Positions 43,260 to 52,180 of a DNA stretch of 64,000 bases are shown here, one piece after another. Position 1 is the stretch's first letter. The number at the start of each line of letters is the position of its first letter. The stretch is from Colimorpha sp045576855. Its GTDB lineage: Bacteria > Bacteroidota > Bacteroidia > Bacteroidales > P3. The position numbers and the translations under genes were made by a program. Location: the NCBI GenBank assembly GCA_045576855.1, contig JAZNHG010000054.1:1-64000 (forward strand). Direction: 5' to 3'. The notes beneath the pieces are model-generated. The model was not told the DNA's origin. It was given only the letters and a program-made list of their open reading frames with translations, and ran no database searches.

Positions 43260-44077
43260 TGGCATATTTGCAGACAGATGTGACCAAGGTCACCACTCGT
43301 GTATTACAGAATATGAAACTGCACGGCGAGAAAATCGCCATGCTGACGGCATACGACTATTCGATGGCCTCGCTGCTGGAGAGCACCAAGATAGATGTGG
43401 TGCTGGTAGGCGACTCGGCGGCCAATGTGATGGAGGGACACAAGACCACGCTGCCCATCACGCTGGACGAGATGATAGTGTATGCCACCTCGGTGGTACG
43501 CGCCATCAAGCGCGCGCTGGTGGTGGTGGACATGCCCTTCGGCACCTATCAGGGCAACTCGAAGCAGGCGCTGGCCTCGGCCATACGCATCATGAAAGAG
43601 ACGGGGGCCGACGCCATCAAGATGGAAGGTGGCGAGGAAATACTGGAGAGCGTGCAGCGCATCCTCTCGGCCGGCATACCCGTCATGGGTCATCTGGGCT
43701 TGACGCCGCAGAGCATCAACAAGTTTGGCACCTACGCCGTGCGGGCCACAGAGAACGAAGAGGCCGAACGGCTGAAGCGCGACGCCGTGATATTGCAGGA
43801 GGCGGGGTGCTTCTCCATCGTGCTGGAGAAGATTCCGGCCAAGCTGGCGGCCGAGGTCACCGAGGAGCTGAAGATACCGACCATCGGTATTGGCGCCGGT
43901 CCGCATACCGACGGGCAGGTGCTGGTGCTGCAGGACATGCTCGGCATCACCCAGCAGTTCAAGCCCCGCTATCTGCGCACCTATGGCACCTTCGGCGAGG
44001 ATATATCCAATGCCATACGCCACTACATCAGCGATGTGAAGAGTGGCGATTTCCCCAACGAGAAGGAACAGTACTGA
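43259..44077 (+). CDS. panB: 3-methyl-2-oxobutanoate hydroxymethyltransferase
   Basis: 272 residues from the ATG at 43259. It makes ketopantoate in pantothenate and CoA synthesis. Motifs are MLTAYDYSMASLLE, VGDSAANVMEGH, MPFGTYQ, IKMEGG, MGHLGLTPQS, VLEKIP and GIGAGPHTDGQVLV. panC and panD are not nearby. Confidence 0.96.
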   Translation: MAYLQTDVTKVTTRVLQNMKLHGEKIAMLTAYDYSMASLLESTKIDVVLVGDSAANVMEGHKTTLPITLDEMIVYATSVVRAIKRALVVVDMPFGTYQGNSKQALASAIRIMKETGADAIKMEGGEEILESVQRILSAGIPVMGHLGLTPQSINKFGTYAVRATENEEAERLKRDAVILQEAGCFSIVLEKIPAKLAAEVTEELKIPTIGIGAGPHTDGQVLVLQDMLGITQQFKPRYLRTYGTFGEDISNAIRHYISDVKSGDFPNEKEQY

Positions 44078-44080
44078 GGG

Positions 44081-44662
44081 TTATTCCACCACTTGGGCGT
44101 CTTCGAATTGTTGATTGTCGCCCAATGCCTTCTCCACATGGGTGAAGACGTGCTCTACGGTCTTGATGCCGAACAGCGCCGCGAAGCAGTCGGCGCTGAC
44201 GCCCATGCATCCCACGCCGATGGCTATGCCGAGCAGTGTGGTGCCGACCCAGGGACTGGCGATGGCCCAGATGCCAAGTGCCGACGCCAGCAGGCCGAAT
44301 GCCAGCAGCAGGCCCCAGTGGCGCAGGCCGGCGCGGCGATAGCGCTGCGACTGGACTATGAAGTCGATGCCTTCCAGCAGTATGACCAAGCCAATCAGCA
44401 CGGCTATGATTTCGCTCTTGACAATGATGATGATGCCTACGGCAGCCATCAATATGGCGATGATGATGTGTACCGTGTCTATGCCGCCCTCGGCGCGTCG
44501 ACGGCCCAGCAGGATGGTGAGCACGCCGCCTAGGATAAGCAGCAGTCCCAGCAGCCAGGCCACAGTCTTCAGTGTGGCCTCGGGTACGAGAACACAGATG
44601 AGTCCGATGGCCAGCATCACGAGGCCGTGTACTATCAGATTGGTTTTGGTGCGCTTCAGCAT
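44081..44662 (-). CDS. DUF308 (HdeD-like) membrane protein
   Basis: 193 residues with six predicted membrane helices in three pairs, the arrangement of the HdeD/DUF308 family. The C-terminal 20 residues are hydrophilic. HdeD is linked to acid resistance in Escherichia coli; the role here is unknown. It is convergent with panB with only 3 bases between them. Confidence 0.85.
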   Translation of the reverse strand: MLKRTKTNLIVHGLVMLAIGLICVLVPEATLKTVAWLLGLLLILGGVLTILLGRRRAEGGIDTVHIIIAILMAAVGIIIIVKSEIIAVLIGLVILLEGIDFIVQSQRYRRAGLRHWGLLLAFGLLASALGIWAIASPWVGTTLLGIAIGVGCMGVSADCFAALFGIKTVEHVFTHVEKALGDNQQFEDAQVVE

Positions 44663-44684
44663 GGTGGTGTTTGTTTGCGGGTTG

Positions 44685-44969
44685 TTATTGTTGTATCTCG
44701 GAGGTGAGCTCCTTGTCGAGTAGGGCGCTGTGCATGGGCAGCAGTTCGGTGTAGGACCCCTGTTTTACGGTGCATGAGCCGTGGCAGTGGACCAGGATGG
44801 CGCATTGCTCGGCCTGCTCTTCGGTGTGGCGGCAGATGTCGACCAGTGCTTTGATAACGTAGTCGAAGGTGTGCACGTCGTCGTTGTACAATATCAGCGA
44901 GCAGCCGCTGTCTTCGAGCGTGGCCACCTCTTCTTCGGCCTCGGGGCTTACGTATGGTTTTTCGTTCAT
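44685..44969 (-). CDS. clpS: ATP-dependent Clp protease adaptor ClpS
   Basis: 94 residues. ClpS delivers N-degron substrates to the ClpAP protease. The core has LILYNDDVHTFDYVI, the HTEEQAEQ helix and a HxHGSC segment in place of the usual VHxxG. Length is normal. It is 12 bases from ispF, in the same direction. Confidence 0.93.
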   Translation of the reverse strand: MNEKPYVSPEAEEEVATLEDSGCSLILYNDDVHTFDYVIKALVDICRHTEEQAEQCAILVHCHGSCTVKQGSYTELLPMHSALLDKELTSEIQQ

Positions 44970-44981
44970 GGGAAGTGGATA

Positions 44982-45461
44982 TCAGTCGGTGGTGATGAGT
45001 GCTACTGCCTGAGCGCTGATGCCCTCTTGGCGTCCTTCGAAGCCCAGATGCTCTGTGGTGGTGGCCTTGACCGACACGCAGTCCAGGTCTATTCCCAAGG
45101 TGTCGGCTATGTGTTGGCGCATCTGTGGAATGTAGGTGGCCAGCTTGGGCCGCTGGGCCACCACGGTGCTGTCTATGTTGCCTATGCTGTATCCGTGTTG
45201 TCTCAGCAGGGTGCCCACATGGGCCAGCAGTGTGAGGCTGCTGATGCCCTTGTATTGTGGGTCGGTGTCGGGGAAGTGCTTCCCTATGTCGCCCAGCGCG
45301 GCAGCCCCCAGCAGGGCGTCGCAGATGGCGTGCAGCAACACGTCGGCATCGCTGTGTCCCGCCAGTCCGTGGGTGTGCGGTATCTGTTCGCCGCCAATCC
45401 AGAGCGGCAGTCCTTCGGCGAGGGCGTGCACGTCGTATCCGGTGCCTATCCTTGTCTTCAT
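44982..45461 (-). CDS. ispF: 2-C-methyl-D-erythritol 2,4-cyclodiphosphate synthase
   Basis: 159 residues. It forms the cyclodiphosphate in the MEP isoprenoid pathway. The zinc-binding DVHAL and GHSDADVLLHAICDALLGA motifs are present, as are DIGKHFPDTD and VSVKATTTEHLGF. Its start overlaps the porV 3' end by four bases. Confidence 0.97.
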   Translation of the reverse strand: MKTRIGTGYDVHALAEGLPLWIGGEQIPHTHGLAGHSDADVLLHAICDALLGAAALGDIGKHFPDTDPQYKGISSLTLLAHVGTLLRQHGYSIGNIDSTVVAQRPKLATYIPQMRQHIADTLGIDLDCVSVKATTTEHLGFEGRQEGISAQAVALITTD

Positions 45462-46636
45462 CTGTCAGCAGGCATTAAATCCACCGAGAGGGCGATGCGG
45501 ATGGTGTGGGCCAGCGGGTGGGTGGACAGTTTGGCCGTCGGTATGAGGTAGGAGAAGTCGAAGGAGAAGATATTGTAGCGCAGTCCGAATCCCACGGTGG
45601 CATACTGGCGACCGCCTTTGTTCTGGTGCTCGAAGAAGTAGCCAGCCCTCACGGCGAAGGTCTCGGCATACCAATATTCCGCGCCGGCCGAGAGCTGCAG
45701 CTCCTGAAACTCCTCGCTCAGCCCGCCGGGGGCGTCGCCGAAACTCTGCAGCGCACCGGCGATAACGCCGATATTGTTGTAGTCGGTCAGCGTCTGCAGG
45801 CTGTCTACACTGTAGTTGCGGAACTGGGGTGTGGGTACGAGCAGCTTGTTGATGTCGAGCAAGACCGAGATTTTGTTGTAGTCGTCCAGCTGGTTGGTGT
45901 AGCGACCACCGATGCGAAGGTTGGCTGGCAGAAACTCCTGGTTGTTGTTGTCGTCGCTGTAGCGCAGCTTGGCACCCAGGTTGCTGATGAAGGCACCGAG
46001 TGCAATCTGCTCTTTTTTGCTGACGGGATGCTGGTAGTAGAGGCCGATGTCGGCGGCCAGCGAGTTGGCTGCGTGGGTCTCCGAGTTGCCGCTTCCGTCG
46101 TTGATGGTCTGCCCGTTGGTGAGGTCGCTGCGTACGAAGCGGCCGGTGGCGCCGAGGCTGAGGTTGTCGGTGAGCATCAGGGCGTAGGTGATGTCAAAGG
46201 CATACTCGTTGGGATGCAGGTCCATGATTTTCATGCCCTCCACGTCGCGCATGTCGATGTCGCCGAGCGAGAAGTAGGTCAGCGAAGCGGCAGCGGTGCT
46301 ACGCGGGTTGATGCGGTAGTAGCCACCCAGGTAGAGCAGGTTCATGTCGCCCACCTTGAGGTTGCGCAGCCAGGGGGTGAAGGTGGTGCTTATGCCCATC
46401 GTGCCTTCGATGAAGGCGAATTTGGCGTTGTTCCAATGGGCCGAATATGCGTCCGGTGTGGATGCTACGCCGACGTCGCCCATGCCGCTGCTGACGGCAT
46501 CGGGGGCTATGAGCAGGATGGGCATGCCGGTGGAGATGAAGTTCTGGTTGTTGCTGTTCTGGCCCAACCACGAGGTTTGTGCCGCAAGATGGCCGGCCAA
46601 GACGATAAGTAGTGTCAGAAAAGAGGCTTTCTTCAT
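45458..46636 (-). CDS. porV: Type IX secretion system outer-membrane protein PorV
   Basis: 392 residues with a signal peptide ending HLAAQ. It is an FadL-like beta-barrel. The sequence NFISTGMPILLIAPDAVSSG and MGDVGVA is characteristic of PorV (LptO), the carrier that brings cargo from the Sov translocon to the PorU sortase. porU lies 55 bases upstream in the same direction, the arrangement found in other Bacteroidota. Confidence 0.95.
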   Translation of the reverse strand: MKKASFLTLLIVLAGHLAAQTSWLGQNSNNQNFISTGMPILLIAPDAVSSGMGDVGVASTPDAYSAHWNNAKFAFIEGTMGISTTFTPWLRNLKVGDMNLLYLGGYYRINPRSTAAASLTYFSLGDIDMRDVEGMKIMDLHPNEYAFDITYALMLTDNLSLGATGRFVRSDLTNGQTINDGSGNSETHAANSLAADIGLYYQHPVSKKEQIALGAFISNLGAKLRYSDDNNNQEFLPANLRIGGRYTNQLDDYNKISVLLDINKLLVPTPQFRNYSVDSLQTLTDYNNIGVIAGALQSFGDAPGGLSEEFQELQLSAGAEYWYAETFAVRAGYFFEHQNKGGRQYATVGFGLRYNIFSFDFSYLIPTAKLSTHPLAHTIRIALSVDLMPADR

Positions 46637-46691
46637 TTACTTCGATATTGATGTTTGTGCTTTATAACGCGGTCTGTGGTTATTTATTGTG

Positions 46692-49600
46692 TCAGCGTAC
46701 GACACATTTTGTGCTTTGTTGGTGGGTGCGTCCCTCGGTGTCGGTGACGATGATGCGCGCCAGATAGATGCCGGTGGGCACTGCTGAAAGGTCCCATACG
46801 ATGGGCCCGATGGTGTAGCTGTCGGTCGGCAGCGTGGGGGTGTGGGTGTAGAGCAGTTGGCCGCGGGAGCTGTATATCTGCAGTTCGGCCGAAGCTATGC
46901 GGGCGCCGTGGTTCACCTCCAGCATGAATTGGGTGCGGCCGTGGGCGGGGTTGGGGTAGCATTGCAGTTCCGAGAGCTGCAGCGTGTCGGGGTGGCACAC
47001 CACGAAGCTCACCGTGGCCTCGGCCGAATGGTTGTATATGTTCCAGGCTTTGAGCGTCAGCGTGTGTGGGCCAGGGGTGAGGTCGGTGAAGCGGTAGCTG
47101 ACGGTGCCGTGGCCTGCGTGTTCCACATCGGGCTCATACAGGTCGTTGAGCACCACCAGGCTGCCGGGGTTGCCGTCGAGCACCACGGTGATGTCGTGCC
47201 CCAGGCCCGAGCCGGCGTTGATGCCTGCCGAGTCGGCTATCAGGGCCACGAGGGTGGGGTCGGTGTCGGTCAGTCCGCCGTCGCGGAAGTTGGTGTCGCC
47301 TATGAAGAGGCGTATCGTGGGGGCCGAGGTGCCCACCTGGACGGTGTCGTTCAGTCCGCCCAGCAGCAGCCGGCTGTAGCAGCCGCTGGCATGGTCGGAC
47401 GCCGAGCGGGCATAGTGGCTCAGCTTGGCGTAGTCGTACTGGTAGGCCACGTCCTGCGGCACTATGAAGGAGTACTCGAAACGGCCGCCGACGACGGGAT
47501 GGCTGCCTCGGTAGAGGATGTTTTTCTGCTGGGTGAAGCTCACCTCGGTGCCGGGATTGTCGTTGGCCAGGGTGGTGCTTGTCATCGTGCGGTCGAAGAC
47601 GATGGGGTATATGGTGCCGTCGAAGTCGGTGAGCAGTGTGCCGTTCGAGTCGCGCACCTCGCCGCTGACGCTGACGCGCGAGAGCACGGTGGCCGTGTCG
47701 TCGGCGCCGGGGCTGACGGGGCGTGCGTTGATGTGGGTCACCACCACCCGGTTGTCGGGCTGGCTGAGCCGCAGGGCGGGGTCGCCCATGAGGCCGATGC
47801 TCTGCGATACCGGGGTGCGGTTCTTGGCCATGCGCAGGGCGTCGCCGATGGTGTTGCGCGGGTCCAGGGCGTAGAGGATCACGTCGTTGTTGAAGCGTTC
47901 GATATGGCTGATGGGGCGCGAGGCGCTGACCACCGCTATGGCGGCTGCCGGTGCCATCAGGCATGCCTCCGCGCCCGAGAGCACGTCCGGACGGTCGAAG
48001 CGGCCGTAGGAGCAGGTGCTGGTGACGAAGAGCGGCAGGCGGTCGGTGTTGGTGTAGGTGTCTATGTCGCTCAGCTCGATGTAGCGTTCGGTGCCGATAT
48101 AGGTGTTGGAGCCGTGGCCGATGTAGTTCAGCAGCAGGCATCCGCTGTTGATGCGCTGGCGCAGGGCGTTGTTCAGGTCGGGGTAGTAGGAGCCGATGGC
48201 GCCCGAGCGCTGGTGGTAGGCGTCGGCATACAGCTTGTCGATGTTGATATGCGGGAATGTGGCGTTGATGTTGCGTGCCACCACCTCGCTCGAGTGGGCG
48301 AAGGCGCTGTCGGCCGGATGGCCCGGGTCGGCGTCGTCGGCCAGCAGGGCCACGTAGTTGCGCCAGTCGCCGCGGGCGCCGTCGGCCAGCAGGTCGCGCC
48401 GGGTGATGTAGCCTTCTATCTTGTCTACCATGTGGGTGGCCTCGGCCAGGTTGTGGGCCGGCAGGCGACCGACGCTGACGGTCTGGGTGTTTCCGCTGCC
48501 GGTCTGGCCCATGATGTCGTCGCTGCAGTAGGATATGCCGTCGTCGTCGAAGGAGTAGGGGGTCTCGTAGGTGACCACCGTGGGGGCGTCGGAGCCCAGG
48601 AGGGCGCGGTTGTCGTAGGTGCCGCAGCCCATCAGCACCAGGTAGCGGGGCGGCTGGCCGGGGTGGCGCGACTGCAGGTCGCGCAGCAGCGTGCGCAGCG
48701 CTATCGGGTCTTGCTTGCCCGACGAGTATTCGTTGTAGACCTGCTCGTCGGTGACGGTGAGGGTGGACAGGCCGTCGAATATCTCGTGCAGCGAGGCCAG
48801 CCGCTGGCCCTGGGGCAGGAGCGAGGGGTGGCACACCACCACCAGGTCGGCCGCGGCGCTGCCGTGCAGGTTCTGGTTGGCCACAGCGCTGATGGCGGCG
48901 GGCGCAAGGTAGCGGCTGCCGTCGAAGGCTACGTAGGTGCGTGCGGTGGCGGCGCTGTCGGTCCAGCGCCCTCCGTCGACGGCCATCTCGCGCTCGGCGC
49001 CGGGTTGGCCCACGCTCCATATGCGCACGTCGCCGCCTCCGCCCAGCGAGTGGGTGGCTACGGCGCCGGTGGCCGGGTCGCAGCGCATCACCCGTTGGCC
49101 GCCGCCGAGCTGCATCGGCGCTTCGGCGTTGAGCTCTATATAGTCCAGATAGCCCGCCGCCGTGCTTTCGCCGGGGCTGAAGCTGAGGGTGAAGGTGTGC
49201 GTGGCGGCGGTGCTGCCGTAGGCGTCCAGGACGGTGCTGTACACCGTGCGGCTGCCGATGCCCAGCTGGTTGTGGTAGCCCGTGGCCGATATGTCGAAGC
49301 GGCTGGTGGCCGTCGAGTGGTTGGCCAGGGCGTAGCGCAGCTTCACCGTGTCGCCGGCGTTGCCCTCCAGCTGCAGGGTGAAGGTGCGTGTGGGAAGGCT
49401 GCTGCTGAACTTCTCGCCCATCCACAGCTGGCCGGTGCCCATGATGTTCACCAGGTCGTTGTCTATGTGTGCCACGGCGGTGTAGCGGTCCACGTGCGCG
49501 GCCGCGGGCGGCAGCGTCGCCGTCGCTATGCGTCGGGGCGTGGGAGCCGTGGTGGTGAGGTAGTAGTAGTTGTGGCGTGCATAGGCGTGCTGGGTGTACT

Positions 49601-49976
49601 CCCAGCGCCGGTCGGCATCCGAGTAGCGCCATATGCCGCTGCCCTCGCCGTAGAAGAGCAGCTGGTCTGTGCCGTCGAAGAGGCCGTTGCCGTTGCGGTC
49701 TGCCACCTCGATGGCCAGCGGCAGCAGCGCGTCGAGCGGCACACGGCTGTTGTCCAGCGGCAGCATCGCCCCCCCGTTGCCGTAGAGGCCCAAGCTGTCG
49801 ACCGGCACCCCCTGCAGCGCCGGCAGGTCGGCCACCGTCAGCCGGTAGATGCCCGCCTCGTCCACTGCCAGCCGCCACCAGGCGCCCGTGCGCAGCACCG
49901 AACCCTGTGCGGCCGCACCCATCGCGGTGCCTATTATTAATATGAATACTATTATATTTCTCTTCATACGCCCCAT
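46692..49976 (-). CDS. porU: Type IX secretion system sortase PorU
   Basis: 1094 residues with a signal peptide ending GAAAQ (start at 49976, or 49967). PorU is a gingipain-like C25 cysteine protease that cuts the C-terminal signal from cargo and attaches it to lipopolysaccharide. The catalytic His is H621 in YIGHGSN and the catalytic Cys is C655 in VTSTCSYG. The C-terminal 80 residues are themselves a T9SS-type sorting domain (CYPNPAHG, GIYLARI), which PorU is known to keep. No other cargo with such a domain is seen in the window. Confidence 0.95.
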   Translation of the reverse strand: MGRMKRNIIVFILIIGTAMGAAAQGSVLRTGAWWRLAVDEAGIYRLTVADLPALQGVPVDSLGLYGNGGAMLPLDNSRVPLDALLPLAIEVADRNGNGLFDGTDQLLFYGEGSGIWRYSDADRRWEYTQHAYARHNYYYLTTTAPTPRRIATATLPPAAAHVDRYTAVAHIDNDLVNIMGTGQLWMGEKFSSSLPTRTFTLQLEGNAGDTVKLRYALANHSTATSRFDISATGYHNQLGIGSRTVYSTVLDAYGSTAATHTFTLSFSPGESTAAGYLDYIELNAEAPMQLGGGQRVMRCDPATGAVATHSLGGGGDVRIWSVGQPGAEREMAVDGGRWTDSAATARTYVAFDGSRYLAPAAISAVANQNLHGSAAADLVVVCHPSLLPQGQRLASLHEIFDGLSTLTVTDEQVYNEYSSGKQDPIALRTLLRDLQSRHPGQPPRYLVLMGCGTYDNRALLGSDAPTVVTYETPYSFDDDGISYCSDDIMGQTGSGNTQTVSVGRLPAHNLAEATHMVDKIEGYITRRDLLADGARGDWRNYVALLADDADPGHPADSAFAHSSEVVARNINATFPHINIDKLYADAYHQRSGAIGSYYPDLNNALRQRINSGCLLLNYIGHGSNTYIGTERYIELSDIDTYTNTDRLPLFVTSTCSYGRFDRPDVLSGAEACLMAPAAAIAVVSASRPISHIERFNNDVILYALDPRNTIGDALRMAKNRTPVSQSIGLMGDPALRLSQPDNRVVVTHINARPVSPGADDTATVLSRVSVSGEVRDSNGTLLTDFDGTIYPIVFDRTMTSTTLANDNPGTEVSFTQQKNILYRGSHPVVGGRFEYSFIVPQDVAYQYDYAKLSHYARSASDHASGCYSRLLLGGLNDTVQVGTSAPTIRLFIGDTNFRDGGLTDTDPTLVALIADSAGINAGSGLGHDITVVLDGNPGSLVVLNDLYEPDVEHAGHGTVSYRFTDLTPGPHTLTLKAWNIYNHSAEATVSFVVCHPDTLQLSELQCYPNPAHGRTQFMLEVNHGARIASAELQIYSSRGQLLYTHTPTLPTDSYTIGPIVWDLSAVPTGIYLARIIVTDTEGRTHQQSTKCVVR

Positions 49977-50073
49977 TAACGCCGCTTTGCTCTTTTTATT
50001 GTATGTCCGACGGCGGAAAATGCGACGCCGAAGCTCCCGTTACCGCCTTTCCGACGCCGCTTCGTCCAGCCTC

Positions 50074-50154
50074 CCGAAATGTTAAAATGGTAGGATGGTG
50101 GTAGGATGGTGGTAGGATGGTGGTAAGTTGGTGGTAGGATGACCCCTTTCGGGG
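50074..50154 (-). repeat. 11-bp tandem array, subfamily A, five units with both flanks
   Basis: On the plus strand CCGAAATGTTAAAA (50074-50087) is followed by five 11-base units (50087-50141; one is mutated to GTGGTAAGTTG), then ACCCCTTTCGGGG. On the minus strand this end reads CCCC-GAAA-GGGG, a stem with a GNRA-type loop. It lies between divergent porU and the MATE gene. Confidence 0.88.
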
Positions 50155-50167
50155 CGGAGGGCGACAT

Positions 50168-50278
50168 AATGATGAATGATGAGTGGTGAATGATGAATAC
50201 CAGACAATTACCCACTGCTCACTGTCAACTGAACACTGCCCACTGCCAACTGCCCACTGCCAACTATCAACTGCCAAC
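50168..50278 (+). repeat. Two 7-bp repeat blocks
   Basis: A block of four GATGAAT-type units (about 50168-50198) is followed by about ten units of CACTGCC / AACTGCC type (about 50210-50278). Read on the minus strand the second block resembles the TTCAGTG array near 28 kb. As there, it lies next to an 11-bp array. Confidence 0.75.
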
Positions 50279-50346
50279 CCGGCTCCCCTCAGCGTGCAAT
50301 CGGATTTGTCAAGTGGAAAATCATTAAATAATGTTAATGCCGCCCA

Positions 50347-50618
50347 AATGCTCCCCTGGGGCAGGCTGGCAATATGTTATTCGGGACGGAGAAGCAATCC
50401 GAATGCTCCCCTGAGACAGGGGTGCTCCCCGCAGGGGTGAGGGGCGGATATAAGCCATAATAAGCCCCGGTCTTCTCCACCCCTCAGTCGCTTTGCGCCA
50501 GCTCCCCTGTCCCAGGGGAGCATTCCGGCAGCAAAACGCACACCATAGTCCGGCAACACATTCCCCAATGCTCCCCCGAGGCTGGGGTGCTTCCCGCAGG
50601 GGTGGGGGGCGGATATAT
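50347..50618. repeat. GC-rich palindromic repeats, four copies
   Basis: Two long direct copies (50402-50453 and 50567-50618) share AATGCTCCCC, GGGGTGCT, CCCGCAGGGGTG and GGGCGGATATA. A short copy is at 50347-50365. A reversed one (about 50470-50527) contains CTCCCCTG / CAGGGGAG arms and an AGTCGCTTTGCGCCAGC segment. The pattern recalls the widespread intergenic palindromic elements of gut bacteria. No gene is present between 49977 and 50689. Confidence 0.65.
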
Positions 50619-50653
50619 TTTTCGCGGGCTGGCGGTCGTCCGGTTTTTTTGTG

Positions 50654-50661
50654 TATCTTTG
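50654..50661 (+). promoter_or_regulatory. -7 promoter element of the MATE gene
   Basis: TATCTTTG matches TAnnTTTG, 28 bases before the start codon. A -33 TTTG is not obvious. Confidence 0.5.
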
Positions 50662-50689
50662 CAGTCCGTTTCCCGTGTGCGGAATTGCT

Positions 50690-52066
50690 ATGAATATCGA
50701 ACTGTCAGGACATTACGGCTACCGTCGGATAGTGAAATCCGTCTTGCCCAGCATCGCGATGGTGCTGGTGACGAGCATATACAGCATTGTCGACGGCTTT
50801 TTCGTGTCCAATTTTGCGGGCAAGAGCGGCTTTGCGGCGGTCAACCTGATGTATCCTCCCATGATGATGATAGCCTCGCTGGGCCTGATGGTGGGCAGCG
50901 GGGGCGCCGCGCTCGTGGCCAAGGTGAAGGGCGAGGGCTACCATGCCAAGGCCAACCGCATCTTCACCACCCTGGTGCGCTTCGCCGCCGGGGTGGGTCT
51001 GGTGGCCGGGGCCCTGTTCGCCCTCTTCTGTCCCGTGGTGGTGCGCTGGCTGGGTGCCGACCAGGGCATGACGCACGAGTGCATCGTCTACGGCCGCCTC
51101 TGCATGATAGGCATGCCCGCCTTCGTGCTGCAGATGGCCTTCCAGTCCTTCTACATGGCTGCCGAGCGGCCGCAGCTGGGCACCGTGATGAGCGTGGCGG
51201 CGGGCGTGGTCAATATCGTGCTCGACGCCCTGCTGGTGTGGTGGCTCGACATGGGCGTGGCCGGCGCCGCTCTGGCCACCGTGGCGTCGCAGCTGCTGGC
51301 CGGCATCTTCCCGCTGGTGTATTTCGGCTCGCCGCGCCTCAACCGCGGAAGCCTCTCCCTGCAGCGCTCGGCGGCGCGCGTGCCGCTGGCCTACCTGGCC
51401 AAGGCTTGCGGCAACGGTCTGAGCGAATACGTCAGCAATATCACGATGAGTATCGTCAGCATATGCTACAACCTGCAGCTGATGCACCTGCTGGGGCAGG
51501 ACGGCGTGGCGGCCTACGGCGTGCTGATGTACATCTCGTTCGTCTACGGCGCCATCTTCATCGGCTACAACATAGCCATCACACCCGTCATAGGCTTCCA
51601 CTTCGGTGCCGGCAACGTGCCCGAGCTCCGGTCGCTGCTGCGCAAATCGCTGGTCCTCATCGGACTGACGGGACTGGTGCTGACCCTGCTGGCCGAGTTC
51701 CAGAGCGCCACCCTGGCGCGCATCTTCGTCGGCTACGACGCCGCGCTCGCCGCACTCACCGTCCGCGCCATACGCCTCTACATGCTCTGCTTCCTCATCT
51801 GCGGATGGAATATGTTCGCCTCGGCCCTCTTCACCGGACTGCAGAACGGCCTCGTCAGCGCCGTGGCGGCCTTCGCTCGCTCTATGGTCTTCGAGCTCGG
51901 CGCCGTATGGGTGCTGCCCGCCATCATTGGCGTCGACGGCATCTGGCTGGCCGTCGACGTGGCCGAGCTGCTCACGCTCCTGCTCTGCGTCTTCCTCCTT
52001 TTCCGCTTCGCCCCGCAGCTGGTGGGCAGAAAAAAAAGTGAAAAAAAATGCACCGCCACACAATAA
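50690..52066 (+). CDS. MATE family efflux transporter
   Basis: 458 residues from the ATG at 50690; the upstream in-frame codons overlap the promoter. Twelve membrane helices are predicted in two halves. The MATE pattern is present: SIVDGFFVSNFAG in helix 1-2, MAFQSFYMAAERPQLG, and PVIGFHFGAGN in the second half. It would export cationic drugs or metabolites by Na+ or H+ antiport. Substrate unknown. Confidence 0.92.
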   Translation: MNIELSGHYGYRRIVKSVLPSIAMVLVTSIYSIVDGFFVSNFAGKSGFAAVNLMYPPMMMIASLGLMVGSGGAALVAKVKGEGYHAKANRIFTTLVRFAAGVGLVAGALFALFCPVVVRWLGADQGMTHECIVYGRLCMIGMPAFVLQMAFQSFYMAAERPQLGTVMSVAAGVVNIVLDALLVWWLDMGVAGAALATVASQLLAGIFPLVYFGSPRLNRGSLSLQRSAARVPLAYLAKACGNGLSEYVSNITMSIVSICYNLQLMHLLGQDGVAAYGVLMYISFVYGAIFIGYNIAITPVIGFHFGAGNVPELRSLLRKSLVLIGLTGLVLTLLAEFQSATLARIFVGYDAALAALTVRAIRLYMLCFLICGWNMFASALFTGLQNGLVSAVAAFARSMVFELGAVWVLPAIIGVDGIWLAVDVAELLTLLLCVFLLFRFAPQLVGRKKSEKKCTATQ

Positions 52067-52099
52067 TTGCCGTTTTGTGTAGTTAATATACCCGAATCT

Positions 52100-52173
52100 G
52101 GCCCCGTAGTTCAGCTGAATAGAACGTCGGATTCCGGTTCCGAAAGTCGTGGGTTTGAATCCCGCCGGGGTCA
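52100..52173 (+). tRNA. tRNA-Arg (anticodon CCG)
   Basis: 74 bases with a complete cloverleaf: acceptor GGCCCCG / CGGGGTC, D stem GTTC / GAAC, anticodon stem TCGGA / TCCGA with loop TTCCGGT (anticodon CCG), T stem GTGGG / CCCGC, and discriminator A. CCA is not encoded. It reads CGG codons. The CPBP protease gene starts 8 bases later. Confidence 0.95.
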
Positions 52174-52180
52174 CTAAACA

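Noticed and set aside
46842..49940. A 1032-codon open frame opposite porU, and others of 300-700 codons opposite the MATE, mutS2 and kamD genes
   Set aside because: They are antisense to strongly conserved genes in GC-rich DNA, are low in complexity (Ala, Gly, Arg, Val-rich) and show no motif. They are by-products of codon bias.
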